NCBI GenBank assembly: GCA_016711125.1
Contig: JADJTQ010000001.1
Coordinates: 992,001-1,056,000 of the forward strand
DNA: 64,000 nt
Direction: 5' to 3'
Origin: Saprospiraceae bacterium
GTDB lineage: Bacteria; Bacteroidota; Bacteroidia; Chitinophagales; Saprospiraceae
Position 1 is the stretch's first letter, and each line of letters begins with the position of its first letter. The position numbers and the translations under genes are program-made. Below the pieces are notes generated by a model. It had not been told where the DNA came from. It did no database searches and saw only the letters and a program-made list of their open reading frames with translations. Positions 39,224 to 48,535 of this stretch are shown piece after piece.

Positions 39224-40696
39224 ATGAAGCTGGTATTGTTTGCAATGGTACTACTACTGATTTCCTGTACCGCACCAGAAGTCAGGCCACCCAACGTGGT
39301 CTTCATCCTGGCCGATGATTTGGGTTGGGCAGATCTTCCGGCATATGGCAACCGATTTAATGAAGCTCCCTATTTGCAGAGACTTGCAAATGAAGGACGA
39401 TTATTTACCAATGCTTATGCAGCATGTCCGGTCTGCTCACCTACCCGAGCTAGTATTCAGACTGGTCAGTACCCGGCACGTCTGGGAATTATCGACTTTT
39501 TACCTGGGCATTGGAGGCCTTTTGAGAAAATGATTCCTGCTCAAAACAGGACTCAATATCTTCCCCAAAAAATGGAAACGCTTGGAGAAATCATGCAAAA
39601 GGCCGGCTATAAGACTGGCTATTTTGGGAAGTGGCATCTGGGCAATCAGGAACAAAATTTTGCGAAAAATCAGGGCTATTCCGAAAGTGTTATATTTCAA
39701 GGGAGCCCTTATTTTGGATATAATGAAGTTCTAAAACCCAATCAACAATTTCCAGAAGATAAGGTATTGTCTGAGGCACTCACTGATTTGAGTATTTCCT
39801 TTATCGAGAACAATCAGGCTGATCCCTTCTTTTTATTTTTGGCCCACTTCGACGTCCATGTGCAGTTGGATGCAGATTCAGCGAAAATCGTCAAATATCT
39901 AAATAAACCAAAGGTTTCGGGTTATCCATGCAACGCGGTTTACGCCGCCATGGTTGAGAACATTGATGTCAGTGTAGGTCGAATTTTAGACAAGCTCGCT
40001 CAATTGAATCTTGACGAAAATACGATCGTAATTTTCTTTTCAGATAATGGTGGCTTGATTCGTAGATTTGATCGTATCCCTTTAATCGCCGAATCAAAAT
40101 CACCTATATATCACGGAGATAGTTTGCTTTATATTGCTTCATCAAATGCGCCTTTAAGATCCGAAAAAGGCACTTTATACGAAGGAGGTATCCGCGAGCC
40201 CCTCATCATTAAGTGGCCGGGTAAAATTGAGCCGGGTAGCCAATCCGATGCAATTATTTCGAGCGTTGATTTTTTCCCGAGCCTATTGGATATTATCGGA
40301 ATGACCACTAACCAGGTGGTCGATGGAGAAAGCATTTTGCCAAAACTGACGCAGGACAGACCGAACGATTCCCGGAATATATTTTGGCATTATCCGGTAT
40401 ACCATCATAGTGTGCCGGCCAGTGCCGTACGCAGTGGAGATTGGAAGTTAATTCATTTTTATGATTCGGCTCCATCTGAATTATATGATTTGAAGAGTGA
40501 CATCAGCGAGAGTAATAACCTGGCCGAAGTCAATCCAAAAAAGCGCGATGAACTAAAAGATTTATTGGATACCTGGTTAGCCGAGACGGGTGCGGATCTT
40601 CCTCGAGTTAATCCTGACTTTGATGAAACAAAGCGATTCGAATGGGGTACGCATCCTGGTCGCGATCAATTGCAGCAAGGCGAAATTATTGAATAA
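39224..40696 (+). CDS. sulfatase (arylsulfatase-like), lipoprotein
   Basis: A 490-residue protein. Lipobox VLLLISC at the N terminus suggests a lipid-anchored enzyme. The sulfatase family is clear: NVVFILADDLGWADL with metal-binding Asp pair, CSPTRASIQTGQYPARLG with the Cys of the C-x-P-x-R motif that a maturase converts to formylglycine, GKWHLGN, and FSDNGG. It likely removes sulfate from polysaccharides or aryl sulfates. An FAD oxidoreductase gene follows 207 bases later. No maturase gene is in the window. Confidence 0.92.
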   Translation: MKLVLFAMVLLLISCTAPEVRPPNVVFILADDLGWADLPAYGNRFNEAPYLQRLANEGRLFTNAYAACPVCSPTRASIQTGQYPARLGIIDFLPGHWRPFEKMIPAQNRTQYLPQKMETLGEIMQKAGYKTGYFGKWHLGNQEQNFAKNQGYSESVIFQGSPYFGYNEVLKPNQQFPEDKVLSEALTDLSISFIENNQADPFFLFLAHFDVHVQLDADSAKIVKYLNKPKVSGYPCNAVYAAMVENIDVSVGRILDKLAQLNLDENTIVIFFSDNGGLIRRFDRIPLIAESKSPIYHGDSLLYIASSNAPLRSEKGTLYEGGIREPLIIKWPGKIEPGSQSDAIISSVDFFPSLLDIIGMTTNQVVDGESILPKLTQDRPNDSRNIFWHYPVYHHSVPASAVRSGDWKLIHFYDSAPSELYDLKSDISESNNLAEVNPKKRDELKDLLDTWLAETGADLPRVNPDFDETKRFEWGTHPGRDQLQQGEIIE

Positions 40697-40772
40697 AATG
40701 GTCGAAGTTCTTGGCTGCTTTTAAATTTGATTTATTTTATGAAATGTGCGTTGTAAACTAATTATGATTAAG

Positions 40773-40878
40773 TTCCAATATTCCAATATTCCATCATTCC
40801 AATATTCCATCATTCTAACTATTCCATCATTCCAATATTCCATCATTCCAGTGTTCCATAATTCCATTATTCCAACTA
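40773..40878. repeat. 8-bp tandem repeat tract (TTCCAATA/TTCCATCA)
   Basis: Thirteen consecutive units, eleven of them exactly 8 bases and two of 9 (TTCTAACTA, TTCCAACTA), all starting TTC. TTCCAATA and TTCCATCA alternate. It lies directly upstream of the FAD oxidoreductase gene, within 26 bases of its ATG. Confidence 0.85.
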
Positions 40879-40903
40879 TTTCTTAAAGTTAAAAACCACC
40901 AAC

Positions 40904-42580
40904 ATGATCCTCAAATCACCTTTACGTCAGATATTTTTATGCTTGGTTAGTCTTCTGATTTTCAGCCATTGTCAAAAAAGCGCTTCGCAAGATATGGGCA
41001 AAAAGGCTGATGTCATTATTTATGGTGGTACGGCAGCCGGGGTAATTGCTGCCGTTCAGGTAATACGATCAGGAAAATCAGTCATTTTAATTTCTCCATC
41101 TAAAAACTTAGGCGGAATGACCTCCGGAGGTTTAGGTTTTACCGATACCGGGAATAAAGAAGTTATTGGGGGTTTGACCCGGGAGTTTTATCAACGGATT
41201 TACAGTCATTATGATCTGACCGAAAATTGGAAATGGCAATTAAAATCCGAATATGGCAATAAGGGCCAGGGTACGCCTGCAATCGACGGTGACAAGAGAA
41301 CCATGTGGATATTTGAACCCCATGCTGCAGAAAACGTTTTTGAAGATTTTATCAGGGAAAATAAAATTGAGGTCATACGGGAGGAATGGTTGAACCGCGA
41401 TTTACCAATAGAAAAGCAAGGTAATACGATACAGGCATTCACATCACTCTCAGGCCAAAAGTATGAAGGCAAAATTTTTATTGATGCAACCTACGAAGGA
41501 GACCTAATGGCTGCTGCCGGAGTACCCTATCATATCGGACGTGAATCAAATGCGACCTATGGCGAAAATTGGAATGGAATCCAGGTTGGAGTTTTACATC
41601 ACGACCATTATTTTAAAACCGATATTAGTCCATACGTCATTCCTGGTGATCCCTCATCTGGATTATTACCCCGGATTTCAACCGCTGACCCCGGTCTGAA
41701 AGGAGAGGGCGATGATCGCATACAAGCCTATTGTTTCCGAATGTGTCTTTCCAATCACCCTGAAAACCGGATACCTTTTGTAAAACCCGAAAACTATGAT
41801 CGGAATCAGTATGCTTTATTGTCAAGGGTTTTTGAAGCGGGTTGGGACGAACTATTCCGCAAATTTGATCCGATTCCAAATCGAAAAACCGACACCAATA
41901 ATCATGGGCCATTTAGTACGGACAACATCGGAATGAACTATGACTATCCAAATGCCTCTTACAATCGAAGGACCGAAATCTTAGCAGAACATGAATCTTA
42001 TCAAAAAGGTCTGATGTATTTTTTAGCGAACGATAGCACAGTGCCCCCGAATATAAGGGAAGAAGTGAATCAATGGGGTTTGGCTAAAGATGAATTTGTT
42101 GACAATGGAAATTGGCCTCATCAGATTTATGTGAGAGAAGCCCGACGAATGTTGGGTGAATTTGTGATGACAGAAAATGAAATTATGGGCCGTCAACCCG
42201 TGTCCAGGTCAGTAGGTATGGGATCTTATGGTATGGACTCCCACAATATCCAACGCTATATAAAGCCTGATGGATTTGTGCAGAATGAAGGTGATATTGG
42301 AGTGAGTCCTCCCAGGCCTTATCAAATCGACTACGGATCGCTTATTCCAAAAAAGGGATCTGTTGACAATTTATTGGTTCCGGTTTGTTTGGCCAGTTCT
42401 CACATTGCCTATGGATCAATCCGGATGGAGCCGGTCTTTATGATCTTGGGTCAGAGTGCAGCGATTGCGGCAAGCCAGGCAATTGATAAGAAAACACCAG
42501 TCCAGGATCTGGATTACGAGATGTTGCGACAGGACTTATTAAAAGCCGGTCAGATGCTCGAATATAGAGATGTAAAGTGA
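40904..42580 (+). CDS. FAD-dependent oxidoreductase, lipoprotein
   Basis: A 558-residue protein. The lipobox LLIFSHC gives a lipid anchor. The FAD-binding motif is ADVIIYGGTAAGVIAAVQVIRSGKSVILI, followed by LGGMTSGGLGFTD, characteristic of the FAD_oxidored family (PF12831) common in Bacteroidota and Planctomycetes polysaccharide-use clusters. The C-terminal FAD contact IRMEPVFMILGQSAAIAASQA is present. Substrate unknown; the preceding sulfatase hints at a part in sulfated-glycan use. Preceded by an 8-bp tandem repeat. Confidence 0.87.
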   Translation: MILKSPLRQIFLCLVSLLIFSHCQKSASQDMGKKADVIIYGGTAAGVIAAVQVIRSGKSVILISPSKNLGGMTSGGLGFTDTGNKEVIGGLTREFYQRIYSHYDLTENWKWQLKSEYGNKGQGTPAIDGDKRTMWIFEPHAAENVFEDFIRENKIEVIREEWLNRDLPIEKQGNTIQAFTSLSGQKYEGKIFIDATYEGDLMAAAGVPYHIGRESNATYGENWNGIQVGVLHHDHYFKTDISPYVIPGDPSSGLLPRISTADPGLKGEGDDRIQAYCFRMCLSNHPENRIPFVKPENYDRNQYALLSRVFEAGWDELFRKFDPIPNRKTDTNNHGPFSTDNIGMNYDYPNASYNRRTEILAEHESYQKGLMYFLANDSTVPPNIREEVNQWGLAKDEFVDNGNWPHQIYVREARRMLGEFVMTENEIMGRQPVSRSVGMGSYGMDSHNIQRYIKPDGFVQNEGDIGVSPPRPYQIDYGSLIPKKGSVDNLLVPVCLASSHIAYGSIRMEPVFMILGQSAAIAASQAIDKKTPVQDLDYEMLRQDLLKAGQMLEYRDVK

Positions 42581-43482
42581 GCAATGACGCTTCGGATCTA
42601 AAAATGTTGTACAGACGATAACTGCGAATGTCAGCAGCAGCTAATTCTTTTTGGCTCATATTGATCTATGGGCACTGTACTAACTACTTTGTTGCCCTGT
42701 TCGCCCAATAATTTTTCTTAGGCAATACTGCAAATATCTTCCGACCACCTGGGTTCATTTTTATCTTTACTTGTGTCAATCACACTAATGGGCACGGTGA
42801 TAGATGCTACTTCCAAATTGCTAGATGTCTGGCATGCTCATTTCACTATTAGGAATTGTCTCCCCACCCAACTACTCAGGACGGTCGTCATTTATGTCAT
42901 GAGCCACTCATAATTAATAATGACTGGCTCCAACAAACCGTTAACCAAATCATTATTAATGCAAATTAATGGTATGATCAAGGTCTACCTGATCCCTTAC
43001 TTTTTGAGTAATAGCACCTGATTCTCTTCGAAAGGTTAGCTCGCCCAATGCTCAATCTTGAGTTTTACAAATCTCTCAACTAGTCTCACCAACTGAGGAT
43101 CCCTGCTCTGGGTATCCCGAGACCCTTAAGTTAGGATCGTCTCAATTGCATCTGTGATCACCAAATTATTTTCCTTAATTCCCTTTCAGATGCCAAACAA
43201 AGTTCACTATCTTACGTACTACATTGGGTTGAGTCAAGATGCACTTGCATTGAGACAATGCGAGTGAAGTTTTATAAAAAAACCAACATCGCAAATACTC
43301 ATGTACAGCCAGTGGCATTAAGCATAAAAGATAACTCGAACAATTCCAAAATCAATAAGCTACAAATCCCGACAGCATGACGGCAACAATGGTTTTCGCA
43401 CTTTCAAATTTTTAGTTACTTCAGCTTCCTTGGCCTTCTAATCAGCATTGTATGGAGCTTTAAATCTGATCAGGCGTACAAA
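42581..43482. other. long intergenic stretch, no gene seen
   Basis: About 900 bases with stops in all frames and no hairpin or repeat that I can support. The start of the degraded accessory region lies here. Just before 43483 the frame stays open back to 43381 without an ATG. Confidence 0.4.
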
Positions 43483-43797
43483 ATGTTAAGTATGGCGGCG
43501 GGTTTTGACTTAAGGGAGACTGCAGCAACATCAGAAGAAACAGAAAAGGCAATGAAGTTCCTTTTGATCGATTTTACCAGCCAAATGTTGGGCCTTAATT
43601 TGTTCGCATTACTTATCCTTTGGTTTCCCTTCAGATATGGCGAACTTTGGGCATGGTCTGCACTTTGGTTCTATCCGGTCATGTTTGCATGGCACTACTT
43701 CCACTATGCAAAAGGGACCAAGTTTTCGATGATTCAGATTATTTACTGTGTTTTAAGTGCGGTTGCATTAATTCTGACGTATTCAAATTTCAATTGA
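43483..43797 (+). CDS. small hypothetical membrane protein
   Basis: A 104-residue protein with three hydrophobic segments (MLGLNLFALLILWFPF, LWAWSALWFYPVMFAWHYFHY, IIYCVLSAVALILTY). The frame continues upstream to 43381 with more hydrophobic sequence (SYFSFLGLLISIVWSF), so the true start may be missing or reached through a shift. Not recognised as a named family. Confidence 0.5.
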   Translation: MLSMAAGFDLRETAATSEETEKAMKFLLIDFTSQMLGLNLFALLILWFPFRYGELWAWSALWFYPVMFAWHYFHYAKGTKFSMIQIIYCVLSAVALILTYSNFN

Positions 43798-44021
43798 GTT
43801 TAGTGGCATAGTTACTTTATACAATTGTTTTTACAAATTTTTATTTTGAAATCGGATAACGCATATTGCGGTGATGCAGGTGACCGGGTAAACGATTCGT
43901 ACAGAAATGCTGGTCTACCGAAAAAAGCAGTATAAAAGCCGGCACTCAATCTAGCAGAGACACCGTTTTGACCAGTTGATAAAGCCCATGCGAACATTAA
44001 CATTTCAACTTTAAATATTCG

Positions 44022-45478
44022 ATGAAATCGGGAATAAAAAAAACCATCAAATGGATTGCAATTATTTTTGCTTCAATTCTATTGGTTGTAATTGCTTTAG
44101 GCATTTACATTTATTCATTAATTTCAAAATACGAAGGTGAATGTCCGCCATTGCAAACATATCTATTTGAAAAACCCAAAAATGATTTTCGGATGGAGGG
44201 GAAGTATATATATAAGTCCGCAACAGAATTGGCAGCGTTAATCCGAAACAAGGAGGCAACATCTTATAATGTTGTCGGTGAATTTATCGCAAACATTAAA
44301 AACAACAACTACAAATACAATGCAATCGTTTGGCTACGGGAAAAAGAAGCATTGGAGGAAGCAAAGAAAGCTGATGATGCCATCAGTCGTGGTGACAGCC
44401 TGGGGGCATTGCATGGTGTACCAGTCACGGTTAAGGAAATGTTTTGGGTGAAGGGATTAACAAATAACCTGAACGCAAAAATGATGGGTGGATTCATTGC
44501 GCCGGAAGATGGAGAATTGGTGAAGCAATTAAAGACATCAGGGGCAATAGTAATGGGCACTTCCAATGTGCCTTTTATGCTTGGTGACTTTCAAACTTAT
44601 GGTGAAATTTATCCGACATGTAATAATCCCTATGATACAATGAGGACACCTGGAGGAAGTTCAGGAGGCAGCGCGGCAGCATTGGCGGCAGGTTTTACAC
44701 CACTTGAATTGGGAAGCGACCTCGGAGGAAGCATATCTGTTCCGGCGGCATTTTGTGGCGTTTACGGACTCAAAACAACCTTTGGAAGCATTAATATAAC
44801 TGAGGGTACAGGACCCGACACCATTACAAAATATAGCCGTTTTGCAATGGCAGTTCCCGGACCAATGACAAGAAATGCCGAAGATTTGGAATTAATGTGG
44901 AAAGTCTTGCTGGAAACGAAGTTGGATAGCCGATTTCAGAAGAAAATAGCATGGAAGCAAGCTTCAGATAAATTAATCAATCAATACCGTATTGCATGGA
45001 CAGATGACTGGCAGACCGCAACAGTAGGAACCGATGTTAAGGAGAAACTCAATTCGCTGGTTGAGTTGACATGACAGCATTTTATGATGCCTTAGATAAC
45101 CCAACAGACGAACATTGGGAACCATGGAAAACAGATAATGAATCAACCATTGCACAATGGGAATCCTTTTTCAAAAAATATGACTTTGCCATATGTCCCG
45201 TAACGTATGGTGCTGCATTCAAAAAATGTAAATTGGGTCAACCAATATCAGTTGATGGCAATAAGGTGCCCTATTCGGCCTATTTGATTCCATATTCAAC
45301 TGTTTTTGCAGCAACAGGTAATCCGACGGTAACAATACCAGTGGGATTGAACAAAGAAGGACTTCCGATAGGATTGCAAATTGTTGGACCCTACTATTCG
45401 GAACCGGAACTTTTACATTTTACCAAACTATCATCCAAATTAATTGCTGGTTTTGTAATTCCAGACCGAGTTAAATAG
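44022..45478 (+). pseudogene. amidase (amidase-signature family), internal deletion and shift
   Basis: N-terminal membrane anchor, then the amidase signature core: Lys in GVPVTVKEMFW, GTSNVPFMLGD, and the Ser-rich segment TPGGSSGGSAAALAAGFTPLELGSDLGGSI, giving the Ser-Ser-Lys triad. The frame stops at 45072-45074 after EKLNSLVELT; the C-terminal part resumes in another frame from about 45071 (TAFYDALDN ... FFKKYDFAICPVTYGAAF ... ATGNPTVTIPVGLNKEGLPIGLQIVGPYYSEPEL). By comparison with family layout about 70-80 residues between the two parts are missing, so unlike other broken genes here this is a real-looking deletion. Confidence 0.8.
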
Positions 45479-45836
45479 CGCTTAATTCTTTTACTGACCA
45501 GCTTTGACTGAGGAGGATTATAGGTTGACTATTGCGATACTTCAGTCCGGCTGGATGCATTTCAAGGACCAACTATTTTCCATACTATCTTGATAGATCA
45601 ATTTCAAAGGCTTTCATCTTATGATGGAACTTTCACATTTCATGGTCTTGGATTTGGGTATGGACGACCAAAGCTACTCCTGTAGTGTATGTAGGTATTG
45701 GAGAATTAGACATAGATTCTCAAGATCGGAATGGCCTTTATAAAATTTTATTTTCTTTGGATGCCAGCATTTGCCCAAGACCCCCGTACGGTGGTGTTGT
45801 TGGACAAAATGGGTTTGTCGTAGGACTGGCTAGTAC
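45479..45836. other. intergenic, no gene seen
   Basis: Between the amidase remnant and the first REP copy. Nothing supported as coding or structured. Confidence 0.35.
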
Positions 45837-45926
45837 GACGGGTTTGAAACCCGTCTTTCAAGATTGGCTAATTTGACGGGTTTGAAACCCGTGCCACCTC
45901 AACAAGTGACGGATTCAGAACCCGTC
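45837..45926. repeat. three REP-like palindromes, 3' side of RAYT gene
   Basis: GACGGGTTTGAAACCCGTC at 45837-45855 (perfect palindrome), ACGGGTTTGAAACCCGT at 45876-45892, and an imperfect copy GACGGATTCAGAACCCGTC at 45908-45926. They end 14 bases from the transposase stop. Confidence 0.88.
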
Positions 45927-45939
45927 GTACAAAGTAGTC

Positions 45940-46581
45940 TCACATTATATCATTATAAGCTTCTTTGATATACGACCATTTCCAATCACTCATTTTGCTA
46001 CAAAGTCCTGCTTTTACAGGGTTATTGAGTACATAAACCATAATTCTCCGCAATTCATCATTATCACGTACCAATCTATCATAGCTTTCATTTTGCCAAA
46101 AAGGGCTACCTGTTTGGCCCAACAATTTATTACATTCCCTCGCCGAATGCCGTTTGATTGACTGCATGATTTGTTCTAAATAAAATGGTTGCTCTAGTTC
46201 AGTTTCATCGAAAAGTCTAAAAACTATATGAACGTGGTTCGACATGATGCAATAGGCATAAAGTTCAAGTCGTTGGCCGTCCCAATGATGCAAGGTATCA
46301 GCCACAATTGTAGCTAATGTATCATTTTTGAGATAATGATTTCCATCTTTATAGCTGTTCCAAAACTTATCTTTTTTGGCAAATTCCAATTTACGAAGCC
46401 GCTCTAAATCAGTATTTTTATTTTTAGAAAATTGCATAATTTTTACCTTTCCCAAAGCATACTCTTCTTCCCAACGTGCATAGACTTCTTTTGGTACGCT
46501 TCCATGAAGGTTGAAAGTTACAAAAAATGTGCCTCCAAGTGCTTGAATATGAGGTAGATGTCTTTTATAGTACGTTTTCAT
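45940..46581 (-). CDS. REP-associated tyrosine transposase (RAYT, Y1_Tnp/IS200-like)
   Basis: A 213-residue HUH-type protein. The start at 46581 (MKTYYKRHLPHIQALGGTFFVTFNL) matches the family. It has the metal-binding His pair in YCIMSNHVHIVFRL and a candidate catalytic Tyr in FWQNESYDRLVRD, followed by YVLNNPVKAGL. RAYTs are single-copy domesticated relatives of IS200/IS605 transposases that bind and mobilise REP palindromes. REP copies flank this gene on both sides (three at 45837-45926, one at 46654-46672), which supports the assignment. Intact frame. Confidence 0.92.
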   Translation of the reverse strand: MKTYYKRHLPHIQALGGTFFVTFNLHGSVPKEVYARWEEEYALGKVKIMQFSKNKNTDLERLRKLEFAKKDKFWNSYKDGNHYLKNDTLATIVADTLHHWDGQRLELYAYCIMSNHVHIVFRLFDETELEQPFYLEQIMQSIKRHSARECNKLLGQTGSPFWQNESYDRLVRDNDELRRIMVYVLNNPVKAGLCSKMSDWKWSYIKEAYNDIM

Positions 46582-46653
46582 TATGTGGTGGAATGATAAG
46601 AGCAATTACCTTATTTTTTATAAAGAACACAAGTATTATAGCAATTTTTTTAC

Positions 46654-46672
46654 GACGGGTTCAAAACCCGTC
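46654..46672. repeat. REP-like palindrome, 5' side of RAYT gene
   Basis: GACGGGTTCAAAACCCGTC, differing from the 45837 copy at the centre only. It lies 73 bases upstream of the RAYT start and 8 bases before the cyclase fragment. Confidence 0.85.
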
Positions 46673-46680
46673 CCACGATT

Positions 46681-47004
46681 ATGCCTAAAACTCGCCAACT
46701 CGCTGCCATTATGTTTACCGATATTGTCGGTTGTACCGCTTTGATGGGTAATGATGAACACAAAGCCTTTGAGTTGCTCAATAAAAATAGGCAGATTCAT
46801 AAACCCATAATTGAGGAATACAATGTGCGATTTATCAAAGAATTGGGCGAGGCTGTGATGGCGAACTTCAATTCCGTTTCTGATGCCGTTACGGCGGCCA
46901 TCAAAATTCAGGAGGTTTGTGGGTTGGGCTTGCCTGTCTGCCGAAGCTGCAGCGCAGGCAGGGTACATGAAATCTACTGCATATTTGCAGATATTTCCGG
47001 TTGA
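46681..47004 (+). pseudogene. truncated adenylate/guanylate cyclase gene
   Basis: The first 80 codons are the start of a class III cyclase catalytic domain: RQLAAIMFTDIVGCTALMG with the metal-binding Asp, and FIKELGEAVMANFNSVSDAVTAAIKIQ. After IQEV the homology ends at a palindromic element (46932-46963) and the frame runs to a stop 25 codons later. Full-length enzymes need a further 80 residues and the second metal Asp, so this fragment cannot be active. Probably broken by insertion or deletion at the palindrome. Confidence 0.75.
46932..46963. repeat. palindromic element inside cyclase fragment
   Basis: CCTGTCTGC (46933-46941) faces GCAGGCAGG (46954-46962) with one mismatch, around a GCTGCAGC core. 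It stands exactly where cyclase similarity stops. Confidence 0.55.
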
Positions 47005-47359
47005 ATAGTAAAAGGGACATTGGCTTCACCTGGATCTCCACAGGAATTAGCCGTAGCCAACGGTTGTCATACGCTTTCTCGGTGGCTAGATAGGCCACAA
47101 TTTTCAGGAACCTCCACCTGGCAATCATTCGATTGCCTCGACGAAAAAATCAGTCTGCAGTCTGCGACCCTATGTCATTGAACATCATACGATTGCAAAG
47201 AGATAGGCGCGGTGGGCAAACCGCTTACCAAAGCTTTGACAACCTAAATACAAGTTGCGGCAAGTTTCCTATCTTGTCAAAGTGCCTATCAAAAAGCGAC
47301 ATGTGGATATCGAAAAGGTTCGCGTATAACAGAGTTATGTGTCAGAAGAGTAAAATAAA
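47005..47359. other. spacer with several inverted repeats, no gene
   Basis: Contains CTTTGACAA (47234-47242) facing TTGTCAAAG (47274-47282), and ATACGC (47069-47074) facing GCGTAT (47322-47327). It ends in GTTATGTGTC (47334-47343), the start of the candidate gene cassette. No coding frame. Confidence 0.45.
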
Positions 47360-48319
47360 ATGAACGATCTAACGAAATTGATATCATCTGAGATGAATCC
47401 TTTTGAGAAAAAGGGGAAGATATTTATACTCGACATTGATGATAGAGTACATAGAAGTTTGAAATTTCTGCAGGATGATTATTCAAATTATGAGATACTA
47501 AAAACTGCAAATGAATTTGTTGATTGGTGTCAAACTGATGCAACAAGATCTGATTTTCAAACTCTCTCAAAAGTAGGAATGTATCCGAATACAGAATCAG
47601 AAATTGAACTCGATTATGCAATTAAACATGCTTTAATTGGATCTTATAAATCTGCTTATGGGAATTTAAGAAGGGCACTTGAACTTATAGTTGTATTCAT
47701 TTATTTCATGCACGAAAAGATTGCCAAGGAAAAAGCAATAAGTTGGCTATCTGCAAAAAATGATACTCCAAGCTTCTCAAGAACATTAAAGAAAATTAAG
47801 CTATATGAACGATTTAGTGAAATTGAAAACAAATTTGAATGGTCTAATCAAGTGCAACAGTTATTTTGGGAATTATCAGATTTTGGACATAATAAAGGAC
47901 AAAAAAATGGATACAGAGATTTGAATAAGTTAAATTTCCATGCGAGTCACACATTTGTACCGAATTTAAACTTTGAGACACTTGAATCCTTTGCTAATTT
48001 CTACATAAAGACTGTAAAGGAAATAGTCACTCTATTGGCTTTGTACAACCCTAAAATTTTATTGGGATTACCGATAGATGAAAAATTTGGATTGAATCCA
48101 CCATTCTCAGGATTCTTTTATGAAGGTCAAGCTGAAATTGTATTTAAACTCATACCAGAAAATTATCAAGAACACTTTAAAATGCTAAGAGATAATGACC
48201 AAGAAAATAAAGATATAATTGAATGGTTTGAGTCAATGCCAGATTTAACAGAAGAGCAGATTAGAGAACAGGTCAAAGAACAAGATAAATTCTTTGAACA
48301 AATGAAATCCGACACATAA
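47360..48319 (+). CDS. hypothetical protein in candidate integron-type cassette
   Basis: A 319-residue soluble, mostly helical protein of no family I recognise. Visible features: a helical middle (AIKHALIGSYKSAYGNLRRALELIVVFIYFMHEK), FWELSDFGHNKGQKNG, FSGFFYEGQAEIVFKLIPENY, and an acidic helical tail (DLTEEQIREQVKEQDKFFEQM). Its ATG is 25 bases after a GTTATGTGTC box and its TAA stop lies inside the complementary box GACACATAAC, which opens an attC-like hairpin. That layout is what integron gene cassettes show. Low GC compared with neighbours. Confidence 0.8.
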   Translation: MNDLTKLISSEMNPFEKKGKIFILDIDDRVHRSLKFLQDDYSNYEILKTANEFVDWCQTDATRSDFQTLSKVGMYPNTESEIELDYAIKHALIGSYKSAYGNLRRALELIVVFIYFMHEKIAKEKAISWLSAKNDTPSFSRTLKKIKLYERFSEIENKFEWSNQVQQLFWELSDFGHNKGQKNGYRDLNKLNFHASHTFVPNLNFETLESFANFYIKTVKEIVTLLALYNPKILLGLPIDEKFGLNPPFSGFFYEGQAEIVFKLIPENYQEHFKMLRDNDQENKDIIEWFESMPDLTEEQIREQVKEQDKFFEQMKSDT

Positions 48320-48374
48320 CAATGTACATGACGATCATGCTCCTAACGTCGCACGCCGCATGTACAAACCGTTA
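48311..48374 (+). other. attC-like recombination site (candidate)
   Basis: Order: GACACATAAC (R''-like, 48311-48320), AA, TGTACATG (48323-48330), a 28-base middle, CATGTACA (48359-48366), AACC, then GTTA (48371-48374; R'-like). Arms TGTACATG and CATGTACA are perfect inverted repeats, with unequal short spacers between each arm and AAC/GTT, as in attC sites. The first box is the exact complement of GTTATGTGTC at 47334-47343, as expected when one cassette carries both half-boxes. No integrase gene is in the window. Confidence 0.5.
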
Positions 48375-48535
48375 CCCCCAGTATGAAAAATACAATAGTC
48401 ATAATGTCAACAATTGTCCTGATAGTAATTGGTTTCGTACTATCAATAAATGCTTTTGCTTGGTCTATAACAATAAAAGAAATGATTTATATTCCATTGT
48501 GGGTTATCACCATAATTGGATTTATAATATATCTA

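Noticed and set aside
43812..44003. 63-codon minus-strand frame and possible attC-like site before the amidase gene
   Set aside because: GGATAAC near 43853 lacks a matching complementary box upstream, and the hairpin arms are weak; the frame itself has no coding character.
45685..45876. 63-codon frame on the plus strand
   Set aside because: It runs through the REP palindrome and has no coding character; a chance frame.
47059..47336. Second attC-like site formed by AAC-n7-ATACGC and GCGTAT-n6-GTT
   Set aside because: The arms fit but are 278 bases apart, longer than the known attC size range, so I do not call it.
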